A stretch of DNA of 64,000 bases from Sphingobacterium sp. SYP-B4668 (GCF_027627455.1 NZ_CP115483.1:2294001-2358000), one strand, 5' to 3'; positions 47,132 to 56,502 are shown, numbered from the stretch's first letter. Notes: generated by a model not told the origin, from the letters alone. A program made the numbers and translations.

Positions 47132-48250
47132 ATGAATAGCAAAACACTACCTGGAAGACTACTGTCTTTAGATATCCTTAGAGGCTTTGACCTTTTTTTA
47201 TTGGTTTTTTTTCAACCAATATTTATGGCATTTTTTAGAAATGTCGATCATCCGGTGATAGATGCCATTCGTCATCAACTGAGTCACGAACAATGGGAGG
47301 GATTTCGTATTTGGGATTTGATTATGCCACTTTTCTTATTCATGACCGGCGTATCTATGCCTTTTGCCTTGAGTAAATATGTAGGTGAAAAGGAAAAAGG
47401 CAAGTGTTATTGGCGCATATTAAAGCGAGTGTTGATACTGTTTATCTTAGGAATGATTGTGCAGGGCAATCTTTTGGATTTAGATGTACGCTCTCTAAGG
47501 TTGTATAGCAACACTTTGCAGGCTATTGCCATTGGATATCTAATTAGTGCTGTTGTAATCATGAATTTGAGATGGAGATGGCAGATTTCGGCTGCAGTGA
47601 TACTACTTGCCATATATGCTATTCCGATGTATATGTGGGGAGACTTTTCTCCCGAAGGCAATTTCGCAATGAAAGTGGACCGAACTATCTTGGGACGCTT
47701 TATGGATGGTGTTTCGTGGAATGATAGCGGTCAATGGACCTTTTCCCCTCACTATCACTACACGTGGATTTGGAGTAGCTTAACATTTGGTGTGACGGTA
47801 TTAATGGGGGCCTTTGCAGGGGCAATAATGAGATTGCCCATCGCTAGATTACAACATGTACGATATATGTTGTTGGTTGGGGCGACTTGTGTTATAGTTG
47901 GGATATTATGGAGTTCGAGCATGCCTATCATTAAGCCGATATGGAGTGCCAGCATGACGCTTTTTTCAGGAGGTATATGCATGTTGTTGATGGGTATATC
48001 CTATTGGGTGATAGATTGTCGACAATTTACTTATGGCTTGAGTTGGTTACAGATTTATGGAATGAACTCCATAACAGCTTATGTCCTAGCTGAAGTGGTC
48101 AATTTTAGGAGTATACCTCAATCCTTATTTTTCGGATTGCAGCCCATGCTGGGTGATTATTACGACCCATGGATTACAACATGCAATTTTTTACTTGTTT
48201 TTTTAATACTTTGGTGGATGTTTAAGAATCGCATCTTTGTAAAGATTTAG
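47132..48250 (+). CDS. DUF5009/HGSNAT-like multi-pass membrane acyltransferase
   Basis: This is a 372-residue inner-membrane protein with about ten hydrophobic segments. The opening LSLDILRGFDLFLLVFFQP, followed by HEQWEGFRIWDLIMPLFLFMTGVSMPF, is typical of the family related to heparan-alpha-glucosaminide N-acetyltransferase, which moves acetyl groups across a membrane onto amino sugars. The C-terminal YGMNSITAYVLAEVVNF segment is also conserved. Bacterial members are often found near glycan genes; here the nearest are 16 kb away. It is co-directional with the amidohydrolase 72 bases downstream. Acetyl transfer is known for the animal enzyme, not shown for this group. Confidence 0.8.
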   Translation: MNSKTLPGRLLSLDILRGFDLFLLVFFQPIFMAFFRNVDHPVIDAIRHQLSHEQWEGFRIWDLIMPLFLFMTGVSMPFALSKYVGEKEKGKCYWRILKRVLILFILGMIVQGNLLDLDVRSLRLYSNTLQAIAIGYLISAVVIMNLRWRWQISAAVILLAIYAIPMYMWGDFSPEGNFAMKVDRTILGRFMDGVSWNDSGQWTFSPHYHYTWIWSSLTFGVTVLMGAFAGAIMRLPIARLQHVRYMLLVGATCVIVGILWSSSMPIIKPIWSASMTLFSGGICMLLMGISYWVIDCRQFTYGLSWLQIYGMNSITAYVLAEVVNFRSIPQSLFFGLQPMLGDYYDPWITTCNFLLVFLILWWMFKNRIFVKI

Positions 48251-48322
48251 TAGCTGGAAATCCAGCGTTTATCTTCTATACATACGTTAGCGCATGTCAT
48301 TATCTTTTATTTGGTGTTTAAA

Positions 48323-49531
48323 ATGGATAAATTAGAATTAAAGCAACACGTTTCCAGGTTGATTCCACAGGTAGTTCGGTATCGTAGACATTTACATCAG
48401 TATCCTGAATTGTCTTTTCAAGAATTCAATACCTCGTTGTATATAAAGCAACAGTTGACGGAAATGGGGCTTGCGTATGACGATGTTGCAAATACTGGAG
48501 TATTGGTTAGAATCGAGGGACAATTAGCCACTTCGGATCAGGTTGTAATTTTTAGGGCTGATATGGATGCATTGCCCATCCACGAAGAGAATGCAGTAGC
48601 CTATCACTCCCAAGAAGAAGGGATTATGCACGCTTGTGGGCATGATTTTCATACAGCGAATCTGTTGGGAGTGGCACAGATACTGAAATCCATACAGCAT
48701 ATGTTCGCTGGCACGTTTGTATTGGTCTTTCAGCCTGCAGAGGAAAAGATACCAGGCGGTGCTGTAGAGGTGCTCCGTTCGACCAAATTGGAGTTTTCAG
48801 GTAAGCAGGTGCTAGGAATGATTGGACTGCATGTATCCCCGCGATTGAAAGCTGGGGTAATCGGACTTTGCAAAGGCCGATTTATGGCATCAAGTGATGA
48901 ATTTTATGTGCGTATCAAGGGGCGGGGCGGACATGGGGCAGAACCACATCTGACTATCGATCCGGTAATCATTGCGGCACAATTACTGACATCCTTACAG
49001 CATATTGTCAGCCGTGTAGCAAATCCCGCAGTCCCTTCTGTACTTTCCTTTGGGAAGATTATGGCAAATGGGGCTGCCAATGTCATACCGGCAGAAGTAT
49101 ATATGGAAGGCACATTCAGGACATTCGATGAGGAATGGCGTGAACGGGCTCTTCTACAAATTGAAAAAATGATACGAGAGATGCCCGTAACATTAGGTGC
49201 TCAGGTAGAGCTAGAAGTTAGAAAGGGCTATCCATTTCTCTTCAATAATGTCAAACTCGCGAACCAATTGGAGGCCTATTTTTTGGATTATGTTGGCGAG
49301 GAGTATTTTCAAACAGTTGAAAGTTGGATGGCGTCGGAAGATTTTGCTTATTATACACACAGATTTCCAGCTGTTTTCTATTTGATCGGTGTGGCCAATG
49401 CCGAGAAGCATAAATGTTCAGCATTACATACATCAACATTTGACGTAGATGAGGAAGCTTTTCATCACGCGATGGGAAGTATGCTTTATACTGGATTAAG
49501 TTTATTAAGTGACGCTGTAACGCCAAAATGA
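48323..49531 (+). CDS. M20-family metal-dependent amidohydrolase (N-acyl-amino acid/IAA-amide hydrolase type)
   Basis: This is a 402-residue cytoplasmic peptidase-M20D enzyme; the ATG at 48323 is used because the frame upstream begins at a TTG. Metal-binding blocks are MHACGHDFHTAN, QPAEEKIPGGA (catalytic Glu pair) and GLHVSPRL, plus the late SWMASEDFAYYTHRFPAVFYLIG. The N-terminus RYRRHLHQYPELSFQE is characteristic. Members hydrolyse N-acyl amino acids, hippurate or related amides with two metal ions. The dimerisation insert, GRGGHGAEPHLTIDP, is intact. The substrate is unknown. Confidence 0.92.
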   Translation: MDKLELKQHVSRLIPQVVRYRRHLHQYPELSFQEFNTSLYIKQQLTEMGLAYDDVANTGVLVRIEGQLATSDQVVIFRADMDALPIHEENAVAYHSQEEGIMHACGHDFHTANLLGVAQILKSIQHMFAGTFVLVFQPAEEKIPGGAVEVLRSTKLEFSGKQVLGMIGLHVSPRLKAGVIGLCKGRFMASSDEFYVRIKGRGGHGAEPHLTIDPVIIAAQLLTSLQHIVSRVANPAVPSVLSFGKIMANGAANVIPAEVYMEGTFRTFDEEWRERALLQIEKMIREMPVTLGAQVELEVRKGYPFLFNNVKLANQLEAYFLDYVGEEYFQTVESWMASEDFAYYTHRFPAVFYLIGVANAEKHKCSALHTSTFDVDEEAFHHAMGSMLYTGLSLLSDAVTPK

Positions 49532-49564
49532 AAAACTATCGTTTGGATAGATGGGTGTAAAAGA

Positions 49565-49602
49565 AGGAGATTTTCCAGATTAATTATAAGTGAAAATCTC
49601 CT
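49565..49602. terminator. Hairpin between convergent amidohydrolase and haem oxygenase genes
   Basis: A perfect 10-bp stem AGGAGATTTT/AAAATCTCCT with an 18-base loop lies 34 bases after the amidohydrolase stop and 42 before the end of the haem oxygenase gene. The T-rich arms could serve either strand; no long T tract follows. Confidence 0.5.
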
Positions 49603-49643
49603 ATGTGATATAGCGCGTTGGTGCTAGATGGCTACGGCATGAA

Positions 49644-50204
49644 TTAGGACACCTGTTCAGTGCTAAATACATCTCCAAATCTAGAGAACGTTTCATTTGC
49701 AACATCGATGGCTCTGGCGTGAGTAGAAGAATCTTCGCCATGTTGGTTTAATACTGTGGTAAATGCATGCCACATTTCTCTAGTATTTGCTCCGTATCCA
49801 GAGAAAAAAGATGTACCCTCAGTAATACCATATTTATTAAGCATTTGTACGATATATGGCCCCCCCATTATCGAACCTTCCAATACGTAAAGTGCAGATA
49901 ACGCTTCTAGTGTATTGTTGACAGTGGGAGCTACGGCTTCTGGCAAATTGTCAATTGATCCCCCCAGTGATAGGATATCTTGTTTGATATGACTAGAATT
50001 TCTACGTTCGGTATAATCAGGGAGTACTTCTGCTGTCATAAATGGCGCGATAGCTTGTTCTACAGTATGGAAGTAGATATAGAAATTTTTCAATACTTCA
50101 GCATAATCAGCATTGGAACGAATAGCTTTTAGTTGACGTACAACAGTACCTTCTAATTTTTGATGAGCGCTAGTGGTGTTCTCTTTGATATTTTGGCTTA
50201 ACAT
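49644..50204 (-). CDS. Biliverdin-producing haem oxygenase
   Basis: This is a 186-residue all-helical protein of the HemO/HO-1 family, which opens haem with O2 to give biliverdin, CO and free iron. The proximal His is at residue 14 in TTSAHQKLEG. The distal helix shows ALYVLEGSIMGGPYI, matching the family's YVxEGSxxGG pattern. YTERRNSSHIKQDI and FFSGYGANTREMWHAF are also recognisable. Length is normal for bacterial forms. It is alone on its transcript but within 3 kb of the HmuY/HmuR genes, and a Fur-like element precedes it at 50217-50236, so iron-starvation induction is expected. Confidence 0.88.
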   Translation of the reverse strand: MLSQNIKENTTSAHQKLEGTVVRQLKAIRSNADYAEVLKNFYIYFHTVEQAIAPFMTAEVLPDYTERRNSSHIKQDILSLGGSIDNLPEAVAPTVNNTLEALSALYVLEGSIMGGPYIVQMLNKYGITEGTSFFSGYGANTREMWHAFTTVLNQHGEDSSTHARAIDVANETFSRFGDVFSTEQVS

Positions 50205-50808
50205 GTCTTTATCTTTTTATTTATAACGATTCTATACAAAGGTTCGTATTTATTTGACAATTTGTATGCTTCTTTTCGCTTATTCATGTATGAATTTCGC
50301 TTTTTCGAAACTACTGAACTTATTTGGATATAGGAAAAAAACACTTAGCAGATATCTTTTTTTGTTTAAAATTTAAGTTGCTGATATGTCGAGTTTCGTT
50401 GATTAGCTCAAGTCTCTATAAATATTAAGGTGATCAATTTAAGTTCTTGATTTTGTTAAATCAATATTGTTTTAGAGATATGATTGACAATTACAAAAGA
50501 CAAAACGGGTAGGTCAAGGTGTGTCAAAGAAGTCCTATACTTTATTTGTTTTATGTATCTGTGAATCAGTTTTGTTTTTTTTGACGAATCTTTGTTTTTT
50601 ATCAGTCGTATTGAACTAATCAAGCCCCTTGTCCGTCTTCCAATTAGTGGGCGCTTTGTGAAGGTATACATTGTGCCGTGCCGATGTCCCTGTGGCAAGA
50701 GATATTTTTTTTTACCATGGGTCGAATAGATGTATAGTTAAAAGAGGATAATAGGTGTTTACCAGTTTTCTTCATCGTGAGGAAACTGATGTGAGTTGGA
50801 TGACCTAG
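50205..50808. other. Intergenic region without a convincing gene
   Basis: About 600 AT-rich bases lie upstream of the haem oxygenase gene. Apart from the Fur-like element at its left end I see no supported feature. An 80-codon minus-strand frame at 50456-50698 has no family resemblance and a poor start context. A short imperfect hairpin near 50763-50786 could terminate the operon ending at 50809, but it lacks a T run. Confidence 0.5.
50217..50236 (-). promoter_or_regulatory. Candidate Fur-type operator upstream of haem oxygenase
   Basis: This AT-rich element (plus strand TTATTTATAA then GATTCTATA) lies 13 bases upstream of the ATG. It matches the hmuR upstream element at 56508-56530 at 18 of 23 positions when the two are aligned. 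Similarity to Fur sites is inferred from the shared pattern and gene functions. Confidence 0.4.
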
Positions 50809-50964
50809 CTATCGGCAAGATTTTGCAAAAAAAAGAAATATGACTATCCATACCAATCCTTTGGCTAAGAAAAATAGAAAAGCACCCAGTCCAATTCTTT
50901 TGAACCATACTGTCATTTTGCTACTCGAGGGTCTATTCGGCTCAGTATTGTCTTTTGATTCCAT
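50809..50964 (-). CDS. 51-residue single-pass membrane protein
   Basis: This small gene encodes MESKDNTEPNRPSSSKM followed by WFKRIGLGAFLFFLAKGL and a hydrophobic run ending FFAKSCR. The KRIG-x-GAFLFFL-x-KGL pattern is one I associate with tiny Bacteroidetes membrane proteins that are sometimes mislabelled alanyl-tRNA synthetase. It starts 24 bases after the S41 peptidase stop on the same strand, so it is probably co-transcribed. It has one transmembrane helix, an Asp/Glu/Ser/Pro-rich N-terminal tail and a Lys/Arg pair before the helix (N-out or N-in cannot be told). Function unknown. Confidence 0.65.
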   Translation of the reverse strand: MESKDNTEPNRPSSSKMTVWFKRIGLGAFLFFLAKGLVWIVIFLFFAKSCR

Positions 50965-50988
50965 CTTTTCCAATAGTTTGTACCTCTT

Positions 50989-52320
50989 TTACTCTTTTAA
51001 TTTAAAATGTTGTTTAACGATAGGTACAAAATCGACATCCGTTTGGCGGGTATTAGCAAAGGACTCTGACTCTGCATGGACCTTGGCGGTAGTCTTTAGC
51101 GATAAGCCATTCGTTTGAGATGATTTACCCGAGATGTCATTCAGTGCTGTCGCAAGGTATAGCTCTCGGGGATCTCCCAATGGGTAGGATGACGTGCCGG
51201 TAACGTGGATATCAGGAGGGATACCGTCGAAATAGTCAGACCAACCATCAGCATTGCGAATTAGAAAACTGGCAAGATATACACTGTATTGATCGATATT
51301 GACAGCAAAGAAGCCAACCGGCTTGCCGTAAGTACGTTGGCCGATTAATGTTACGGGAAGATAAGGTTTGAAGCAACTTATTAATAATTCACTTGCAGAA
51401 GCTGTTCTACCTGTGACAATGAAGTAAACATTTTTAAGGGTTTCCAATTTTCCTTTTTTACTGAAATGGGTAATGTTGCCTTTTTCGCTAAAATCAGCAT
51501 TTGCCATGGTGGCGAGTTGACCATTGTTTAGTGTTACCGTATTCCCCTCTGCGTCTAAAAAGAGCTGGTTCTTCAGGATATTGGCCTTGCCCGACCGTAA
51601 TATAGGATTAAATTGTTCCGAAAACATGACTTTGCCATTAAGGGATGAAGGGGTAATTTGGTTGGCAATATATTCTGCTGTTTCGACATACCCGCCGCCA
51701 TTGCTACGAAGGTCGATAATCAAGGTTTCGGTGCCAGCTTCGGCCAGCGCATCAAATGCTTCGTCGATATCAGTTTTCATACTATTCAACTCCTTGAAAG
51801 CGGCTATAGTCAGGTAGCCAACTTTCGTTTCATTAATTTCTGCTTTTGTTGACAGGTCGATAACTGAACCGCCAATATTGACAGCAGTAATAGAGGCTAG
51901 GGTGGAAGTTGTTCTGTCAGTAGTGCTGTTTTTCTTTTCTAGATAAGAGTATCGAGGTTGTTCGCCTGATATGGGTTTTTCGTAAGGAACTCCATTGGTA
52001 TTGAGCTTATATTGTGTAATGTCAAAAAGCTCTTTTTTGAAAGCGGCTATATCAGAGGATATTGCTCCATATCGATTTCTTGGATTAAAAGTGCTGTAAG
52101 TTGGAAGTGCCTCCTGCCAATAATAGACTTCCTTTGCATACAAAAATATGGAGTCCAGTGTAAACTGTATTCGGGTGCCTGTCGTGGGGACTCCATCATC
52201 TAACCGTGGTTTCTCATCATCATCTTTTTTGCAGGCTGACATGCTGATGATAATCATAGCTACGAAGAGGCTACTATACAACTTATGCACCCGTGAAGAT
52301 CTGAGTATAGAATATAACAT
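50989..52320 (-). CDS. S41-family peptidase, lipoprotein predicted to be surface exposed
   Basis: This is a 443-residue serine peptidase of the C-terminal-processing (S41) family. The lipobox SAC is followed by KKDDDEKP, a Ser/Lys-Asp-rich stretch like the Bacteroidetes surface export signal. The mature part has a cap domain, a PDZ-like region and the catalytic core: LIIDLRSNGGGYVETAEYI, then TGRTASASELLI with the nucleophile Ser, and GQRTYGKPVGF with the catalytic Lys downstream. It follows two HmuY-like genes on the same strand (221-base gap) and may process or degrade proteins at the surface, possibly haemoproteins; that role is inferred from position. Confidence 0.85.
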   Translation of the reverse strand: MLYSILRSSRVHKLYSSLFVAMIIISMSACKKDDDEKPRLDDGVPTTGTRIQFTLDSIFLYAKEVYYWQEALPTYSTFNPRNRYGAISSDIAAFKKELFDITQYKLNTNGVPYEKPISGEQPRYSYLEKKNSTTDRTTSTLASITAVNIGGSVIDLSTKAEINETKVGYLTIAAFKELNSMKTDIDEAFDALAEAGTETLIIDLRSNGGGYVETAEYIANQITPSSLNGKVMFSEQFNPILRSGKANILKNQLFLDAEGNTVTLNNGQLATMANADFSEKGNITHFSKKGKLETLKNVYFIVTGRTASASELLISCFKPYLPVTLIGQRTYGKPVGFFAVNIDQYSVYLASFLIRNADGWSDYFDGIPPDIHVTGTSSYPLGDPRELYLATALNDISGKSSQTNGLSLKTTAKVHAESESFANTRQTDVDFVPIVKQHFKLKE

Positions 52321-52508
52321 GGTAAATCAATAAAGTATAGGGTATTATATAAATACGAAGTTAGTAAATTGTAATGTTTTCACCACTTCTAACCTTTTTT
52401 AATTTTTGTAAATCTTAGTTCCTTCTAGATGATGTAGATATAAAGTGAAGTGTATATGGTAGTTGCATAAGAATCGGTATTTAGCAGATGGATTCTGGAT
52501 CTAAAGAG

Positions 52509-52530
52509 AGAGCCACAGAATTGCGGCTCT
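52509..52530 (-). terminator. Probable terminator after the hmuY-like genes
   Basis: On the minus strand the stem AGAGCC/GGCTCT with a 10-base loop is followed by a CT-rich run, 12 bases after the stop of the gene ending at 52542. The stem is short, so efficiency is uncertain. Confidence 0.45.
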
Positions 52531-52541
52531 AAGGTGACATT

Positions 52542-53234
52542 TTATTTGAATTCTTGATAATCAATCGAGTAGAAGACGTAGTTGGTAGATTCCCGCTCTG
52601 CATTGGGCTTGCCGCCTGAATACGCACTGTTGACGCGAAATTTGAATAACACCTTTTCGTCTTTACTGAGGATAAATGTTCTATTTTCGGCTGCAACTAC
52701 ATGATGGATAGTGAAATCATAATTTGCCCAGCCAATACCCGAACCAAAAGAAACTCCAGCTTTTTCTATTGGAATTAGTTGGTCTGTTGGCTTGACCTCG
52801 CTAAAGGCTCTATCTATATATGACAGCTTATAACCATTTTTGATGTTCGGGATGAGGTCCATATTTCTCTGAGTGGCATTTAATACCAACTGGGCATCTG
52901 ATTCAGCCATCCCGTCATTTTCCTTAAAATTGAAATAGAATAAGGCATTGGCCATTTCAATTGCTGTTCCAGTAGTATTGAGTTTGCCTTGTCTAAAATC
53001 TCTTATAGCATATACGTCGCCTTGACGACTTATAAGACCTTCTGTTCCTTTTGTACTGGAGGTTGAAATGAAGCGTTTAGTTTCGCCATCCTTCAGCATG
53101 ACTTTTGCTTGGTACTCTTCTTCTTTTGGAGCGGAATCATCGTCTTTGCTACACGAAAATGCTGTTAACGAAAGGGTACAGAGCAAGAAGTAGGTTAAGG
53201 TCTTGTGTTTTTTAGTAAAAAAGTTTGTCTTCAT
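52542..53234 (-). CDS. HmuY-like haem-binding lipoprotein (second copy)
   Basis: This is a 230-residue lipoprotein with signal ending LTAFSC and the export-type SKDDDSAPKEE just after the Cys. The body is beta-rich and ends with a strand pair (VLFKFRVNSAYSGG, then TNYVFYSIDYQEF) that matches the layout of the C-terminus of the HmuY gene immediately upstream (KLQLINAYKGN, then YYTFRYFVQ). It is therefore a diverged HmuY paralogue rather than a random lipoprotein. HmuY captures haem at the surface and hands it to the TonB receptor. Ligand residues cannot be identified from sequence. It lies 39 bases after the first copy, in the same operon. Confidence 0.65.
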   Translation of the reverse strand: MKTNFFTKKHKTLTYFLLCTLSLTAFSCSKDDDSAPKEEEYQAKVMLKDGETKRFISTSSTKGTEGLISRQGDVYAIRDFRQGKLNTTGTAIEMANALFYFNFKENDGMAESDAQLVLNATQRNMDLIPNIKNGYKLSYIDRAFSEVKPTDQLIPIEKAGVSFGSGIGWANYDFTIHHVVAAENRTFILSKDEKVLFKFRVNSAYSGGKPNAERESTNYVFYSIDYQEFK

Positions 53235-53273
53235 GTGTTTTTGTTTAATTTATGGAGTTTTGAAGTTGAAAAA

Positions 53274-54026
53274 CTATTGTGTAGACAGATTTTTGCCACC
53301 ATCTTGTTGGACAAAATATCGAAAGGTATAATAAGGAGCAGGCCAATTAAGATTGGTCACGGCGGGTGGATTGCCTTTGTAGGCATTGATCAGTTGAAGT
53401 TTAGCATATTTGCCATCAGGTAGTCGAATGGCATAAGTCCTATCGGGCAATGCCTGCATAATATGTGTATTGAGACTATAGCGAAACCACCCGTTAGAGT
53501 TCTCTGATGATGCCCATCCTATTTTGCTGACCTCGCTGTTGTCGAAATCTGTATCTGAAGGAGCAATATTTATCCGTTCATAAGATTGCTTTAAAAGGAC
53601 GACCGCAACATTGGTAGCGGCTCCGTCATAGCCAGGATTGAATCTGTCGCTAGCATTATTAACATAGACTTCCGAATTGTAAGGACCTGTAAAGGCAAGG
53701 TCCCAATCTTTGGATTTAAGCCACTGTAGTGAGTCTGCTTTTGTCTTGATCCATATCTGGCGCTTGTCTTTGAAACGATATAAAAAAGTATAGAAGTCTC
53801 TTTTATTCTTTCCATCCACACCTTCTCCCATAGAAGCTTCGATGTCGCCAGGAAGATCATATATAACCGTACTTTGGCCGTCTTCAAGTGAGGGGCGTGG
53901 GTCATCACTATTTTTGCTGCAAGACAGCATACTGAAGAGTATGATGACGCCCAAGATACCACAATTATTTCTTCGTAACCAGATGAGTAGGTTTAGTTCT
54001 TGTAAGATTATTTGTCTTGTTTTCAT
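53274..54026 (-). CDS. hmuY: HmuY-family haem-binding lipoprotein (first copy)
   Basis: This is a 250-residue surface lipoprotein with a longer than usual signal region ending ILFSMLSC, then SKNSDDPRPSLEDG. HmuY landmarks are the early FLYRFKDKRQ strand, WLKSKDWDLAFTGPYNSEVYVNN (the KSxDWDLAF block), and the C-terminal GKYAKLQLINAYKGNPP with YYTFRYFVQQDGG. It is 91 bases downstream of the TonB receptor gene, the order seen in the Porphyromonas hmuYR region though reversed. It probably binds haem taken from haemoproteins. The alternative start further in (after residue 20) would spoil the signal, so the first Met is kept. Confidence 0.85.
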   Translation of the reverse strand: MKTRQIILQELNLLIWLRRNNCGILGVIILFSMLSCSKNSDDPRPSLEDGQSTVIYDLPGDIEASMGEGVDGKNKRDFYTFLYRFKDKRQIWIKTKADSLQWLKSKDWDLAFTGPYNSEVYVNNASDRFNPGYDGAATNVAVVLLKQSYERINIAPSDTDFDNSEVSKIGWASSENSNGWFRYSLNTHIMQALPDRTYAIRLPDGKYAKLQLINAYKGNPPAVTNLNWPAPYYTFRYFVQQDGGKNLSTQ

Positions 54027-54117
54027 TTGCTTGAGTTTATTTTATAAATCCGTGATTGTTGCCGCATTAGAAGTAACTAAGTTCACGGATGCTCACGTAT
54101 TAGTTGTGCTACTATTT

Positions 54118-56502
54118 TTAATCTTTCGTCCAGCGATAGCTGATGCCACCTAGAATAATTCGACCTGGCTGACCAAGCATATATCGGTTGCTGAAATTGA
54201 GTAAGTTGTCAGCCACTAAGCGAAGGGTTAGTTTTCTGTTCCATAGATTTTTTTCTATCGTGAGGTTCAGCAATATATGTTCAGGTACAAATGCATCATA
54301 TTCGTCGATAAACTGGTTTGTCGAGGTCTCTTGAAATGGATATTTTCCCCGGATATTGGCCCGAAGATTAAAATTAAGTTGCCAAGGGCGGTATTCATAG
54401 AGAGCCTTTAGATTGAGCATATGACGCGATCGGTCTTCTATTCCCCAGTAATCTTTGGTCGTTGGGCGACGAGTTTCCCCAGTGATGGGATTTGTAATAG
54501 GGATATTATAGGGCCATTTGTCAGCGCGTATGCTATCCAGTACGCTTAAATCTTTTGCGATAAGGTATTGATATCCGACTGAGAGTTGGAGGTCTGTAGT
54601 CGCCTGATAAGTGGCCGATACCTCAAAACCTTTATTGACAGCTTTGGGTAGATTGCGGTAGCTGTATATCTGTTCAATGGTTGTCCCCTTCGCTACACTA
54701 ATAGTACTGATTTGGTTATTAATCCGATGATAGAAAGCTGAAAGCTCGGTTTGCCATTTGGGGCTTGGCTTCCAAACCAAGCCGATATTATTTGATAGGC
54801 TTTTCTCGGCCTTCAAATTACCGGAAACCAAATTAACCATATAGGTGTTCTTGGAGCTGATTTCGCCACTAGCTTCCATCGCCTGGATGACATCGGCTAT
54901 GCGGTCGCTTCCGACAACTAAGTAATTAGCTGTGGGGTTATAAAAAACTTGATAACGCATTTTGTAGTCGGGAGCCTTAAACCCAGCTCCAATGCCCCCC
55001 TTGGCCAGCAGTGTTGGACTGATTTGATACTGTAATCCAAAGCTTGGACTTAGTCGACTATCGTATACATTGGTATAGTCATAGCGTAGGCCGAATGTGG
55101 TCAGTACACGGTCCATAGGTTTCCATTCTGTCTGTAGATAAGCAAAAGCTGTATGTAGAGATCTCTTTTCGTCAAGTGATTGATCGTCCATTCTTTCTAT
55201 GCTTCCACCTATACCTCCAGTGAACTTAAGTGCCTGTTGTGGACTATAAGCAAATTGCTGTTCTAGGCGGTGTACTTGCTGCCCAAACTCTTCCGCACCA
55301 GCCAATAAACCTTGTCGAAGCCACTGGGCTTGCATGACGGTATGAAACCTTGTCAAATAATAGCGCGTCATGCTCCTAAATCCCGATCCGAAGGTATGAT
55401 CATAACTGCCCGATATATTGATGTCTTGATCTTTTTGACGGTCTTCAATGGTCATGTCATCCGACCATGCATTGATCATCTTAGAGTTACGAGCAGCATA
55501 CCGTGCAGTAAAGCCTAAAGTGCCATTTTTGCTTGTCCGATACCGGGTACGACCTTGGAAGCTATAATTTTCATAGGGAGGGAAGGTTGTACTGTTTTCA
55601 GTCAAGAATTTGCTGTCCGTATTGAAACCGTCTGTTCGATAGTAATTTCCGGATAGTACTACTGAGCCTCGTTGGTTAGCAAAGGGCGTCTCTCCCTCTA
55701 GAGTCGCATCTAGGGTGTTCAACGTTCCATAAAGTAGAGAAGCATGCGCTTGAGGAGCAATGGCACCATGTCTGGTAATGATATTGATGGCACCACCCAA
55801 AGCGTCGCTACCATAAAGACATGAGGAAGCTCCTTTGATAATCTCTATACGTTCAATATTAGTGACGGAGATGCGCGAGAGATCAAAATTTCCACTGTTA
55901 CGCCCCAACATGGGTTGACCATCAACCAGTACCATGACATAATTACTACTGAAACCCTGGATTTGGACACCTACAGCCCGAGAACCTCCCGCGATATCAT
56001 TTACAACAGCCACCCCCGTCTGTTCTTTCATGACTTCATCTAGTCTTCTACTTCCCATCAATTCAATTTGGCGACGTGTGATAATTGTAACAGGCATTGC
56101 AGCTTGTTCGGCCTGCAAAAGATTATCCACGCTCGATTTGCGCTCATTGACCGCGACCTCTGATATAGCTGTCTCATTCGGTATTAGTACTTGTTTATAA
56201 TAGAAGATATCTGCTTGTTCAATCTCCATACTGCTTTCTGTCGGATGGTAACCTATACAGCTGATTTGTACCTGATAGGTACCTTCATATAATCTCGAAA
56301 AGGTAAATCGACCTTTAGCATCTGTAACGGTGGTCTGCCGATCAGGTAGGAGTACCACCGTAGCTTGACTAATAGATTCTCCTACCTGATTGGTCACTAT
56401 TCCACTAAAGCGATAGCGTTGCTGCCCTATAGCGTAATCCTGAAAGCAGAATAGCAATAATACATCAATCAGGAATGAGATGAACACTTGGGTATACTTC
56501 AC
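54118..56502 (-). CDS. hmuR: TonB-dependent haemin receptor (HmuR-like)
   Basis: This is a 794-residue outer-membrane receptor. Signal peptide to about FQDYAIGQQ, then a carboxypeptidase-regulatory-like domain (FSGIVTNQVGESISQATVVLL), the plug (AMPVTIITRRQIELMGSRRLDEVMKEQTG, QIQGFSSNYVMVLVDGQPM, IERIEIIKGASSCLYGSDALGGAINI) and a 22-strand barrel with a C-terminal GGISYRWTKD. The plug-to-barrel layout is that of siderophore/haem receptors rather than SusC. It is followed by two HmuY genes and faces hmuT across a shared intergenic region. The Fur-like element just before its ATG suggests iron control. The ligand is inferred from neighbours. Confidence 0.87.
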   Translation of the reverse strand: MKYTQVFISFLIDVLLLFCFQDYAIGQQRYRFSGIVTNQVGESISQATVVLLPDRQTTVTDAKGRFTFSRLYEGTYQVQISCIGYHPTESSMEIEQADIFYYKQVLIPNETAISEVAVNERKSSVDNLLQAEQAAMPVTIITRRQIELMGSRRLDEVMKEQTGVAVVNDIAGGSRAVGVQIQGFSSNYVMVLVDGQPMLGRNSGNFDLSRISVTNIERIEIIKGASSCLYGSDALGGAINIITRHGAIAPQAHASLLYGTLNTLDATLEGETPFANQRGSVVLSGNYYRTDGFNTDSKFLTENSTTFPPYENYSFQGRTRYRTSKNGTLGFTARYAARNSKMINAWSDDMTIEDRQKDQDINISGSYDHTFGSGFRSMTRYYLTRFHTVMQAQWLRQGLLAGAEEFGQQVHRLEQQFAYSPQQALKFTGGIGGSIERMDDQSLDEKRSLHTAFAYLQTEWKPMDRVLTTFGLRYDYTNVYDSRLSPSFGLQYQISPTLLAKGGIGAGFKAPDYKMRYQVFYNPTANYLVVGSDRIADVIQAMEASGEISSKNTYMVNLVSGNLKAEKSLSNNIGLVWKPSPKWQTELSAFYHRINNQISTISVAKGTTIEQIYSYRNLPKAVNKGFEVSATYQATTDLQLSVGYQYLIAKDLSVLDSIRADKWPYNIPITNPITGETRRPTTKDYWGIEDRSRHMLNLKALYEYRPWQLNFNLRANIRGKYPFQETSTNQFIDEYDAFVPEHILLNLTIEKNLWNRKLTLRLVADNLLNFSNRYMLGQPGRIILGGISYRWTKD

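Noticed and set aside
48252..48265. GCTGG/CCAGC hairpin after the DUF5009 gene as a terminator
   Set aside because: The stem has only 5 base pairs and there is no T run; the next gene follows in the same direction within 72 bases.
50456..50698. 80-codon minus-strand frame in the gap upstream of haem oxygenase
   Set aside because: No homologous pattern, basic low-complexity composition, no leader signals.
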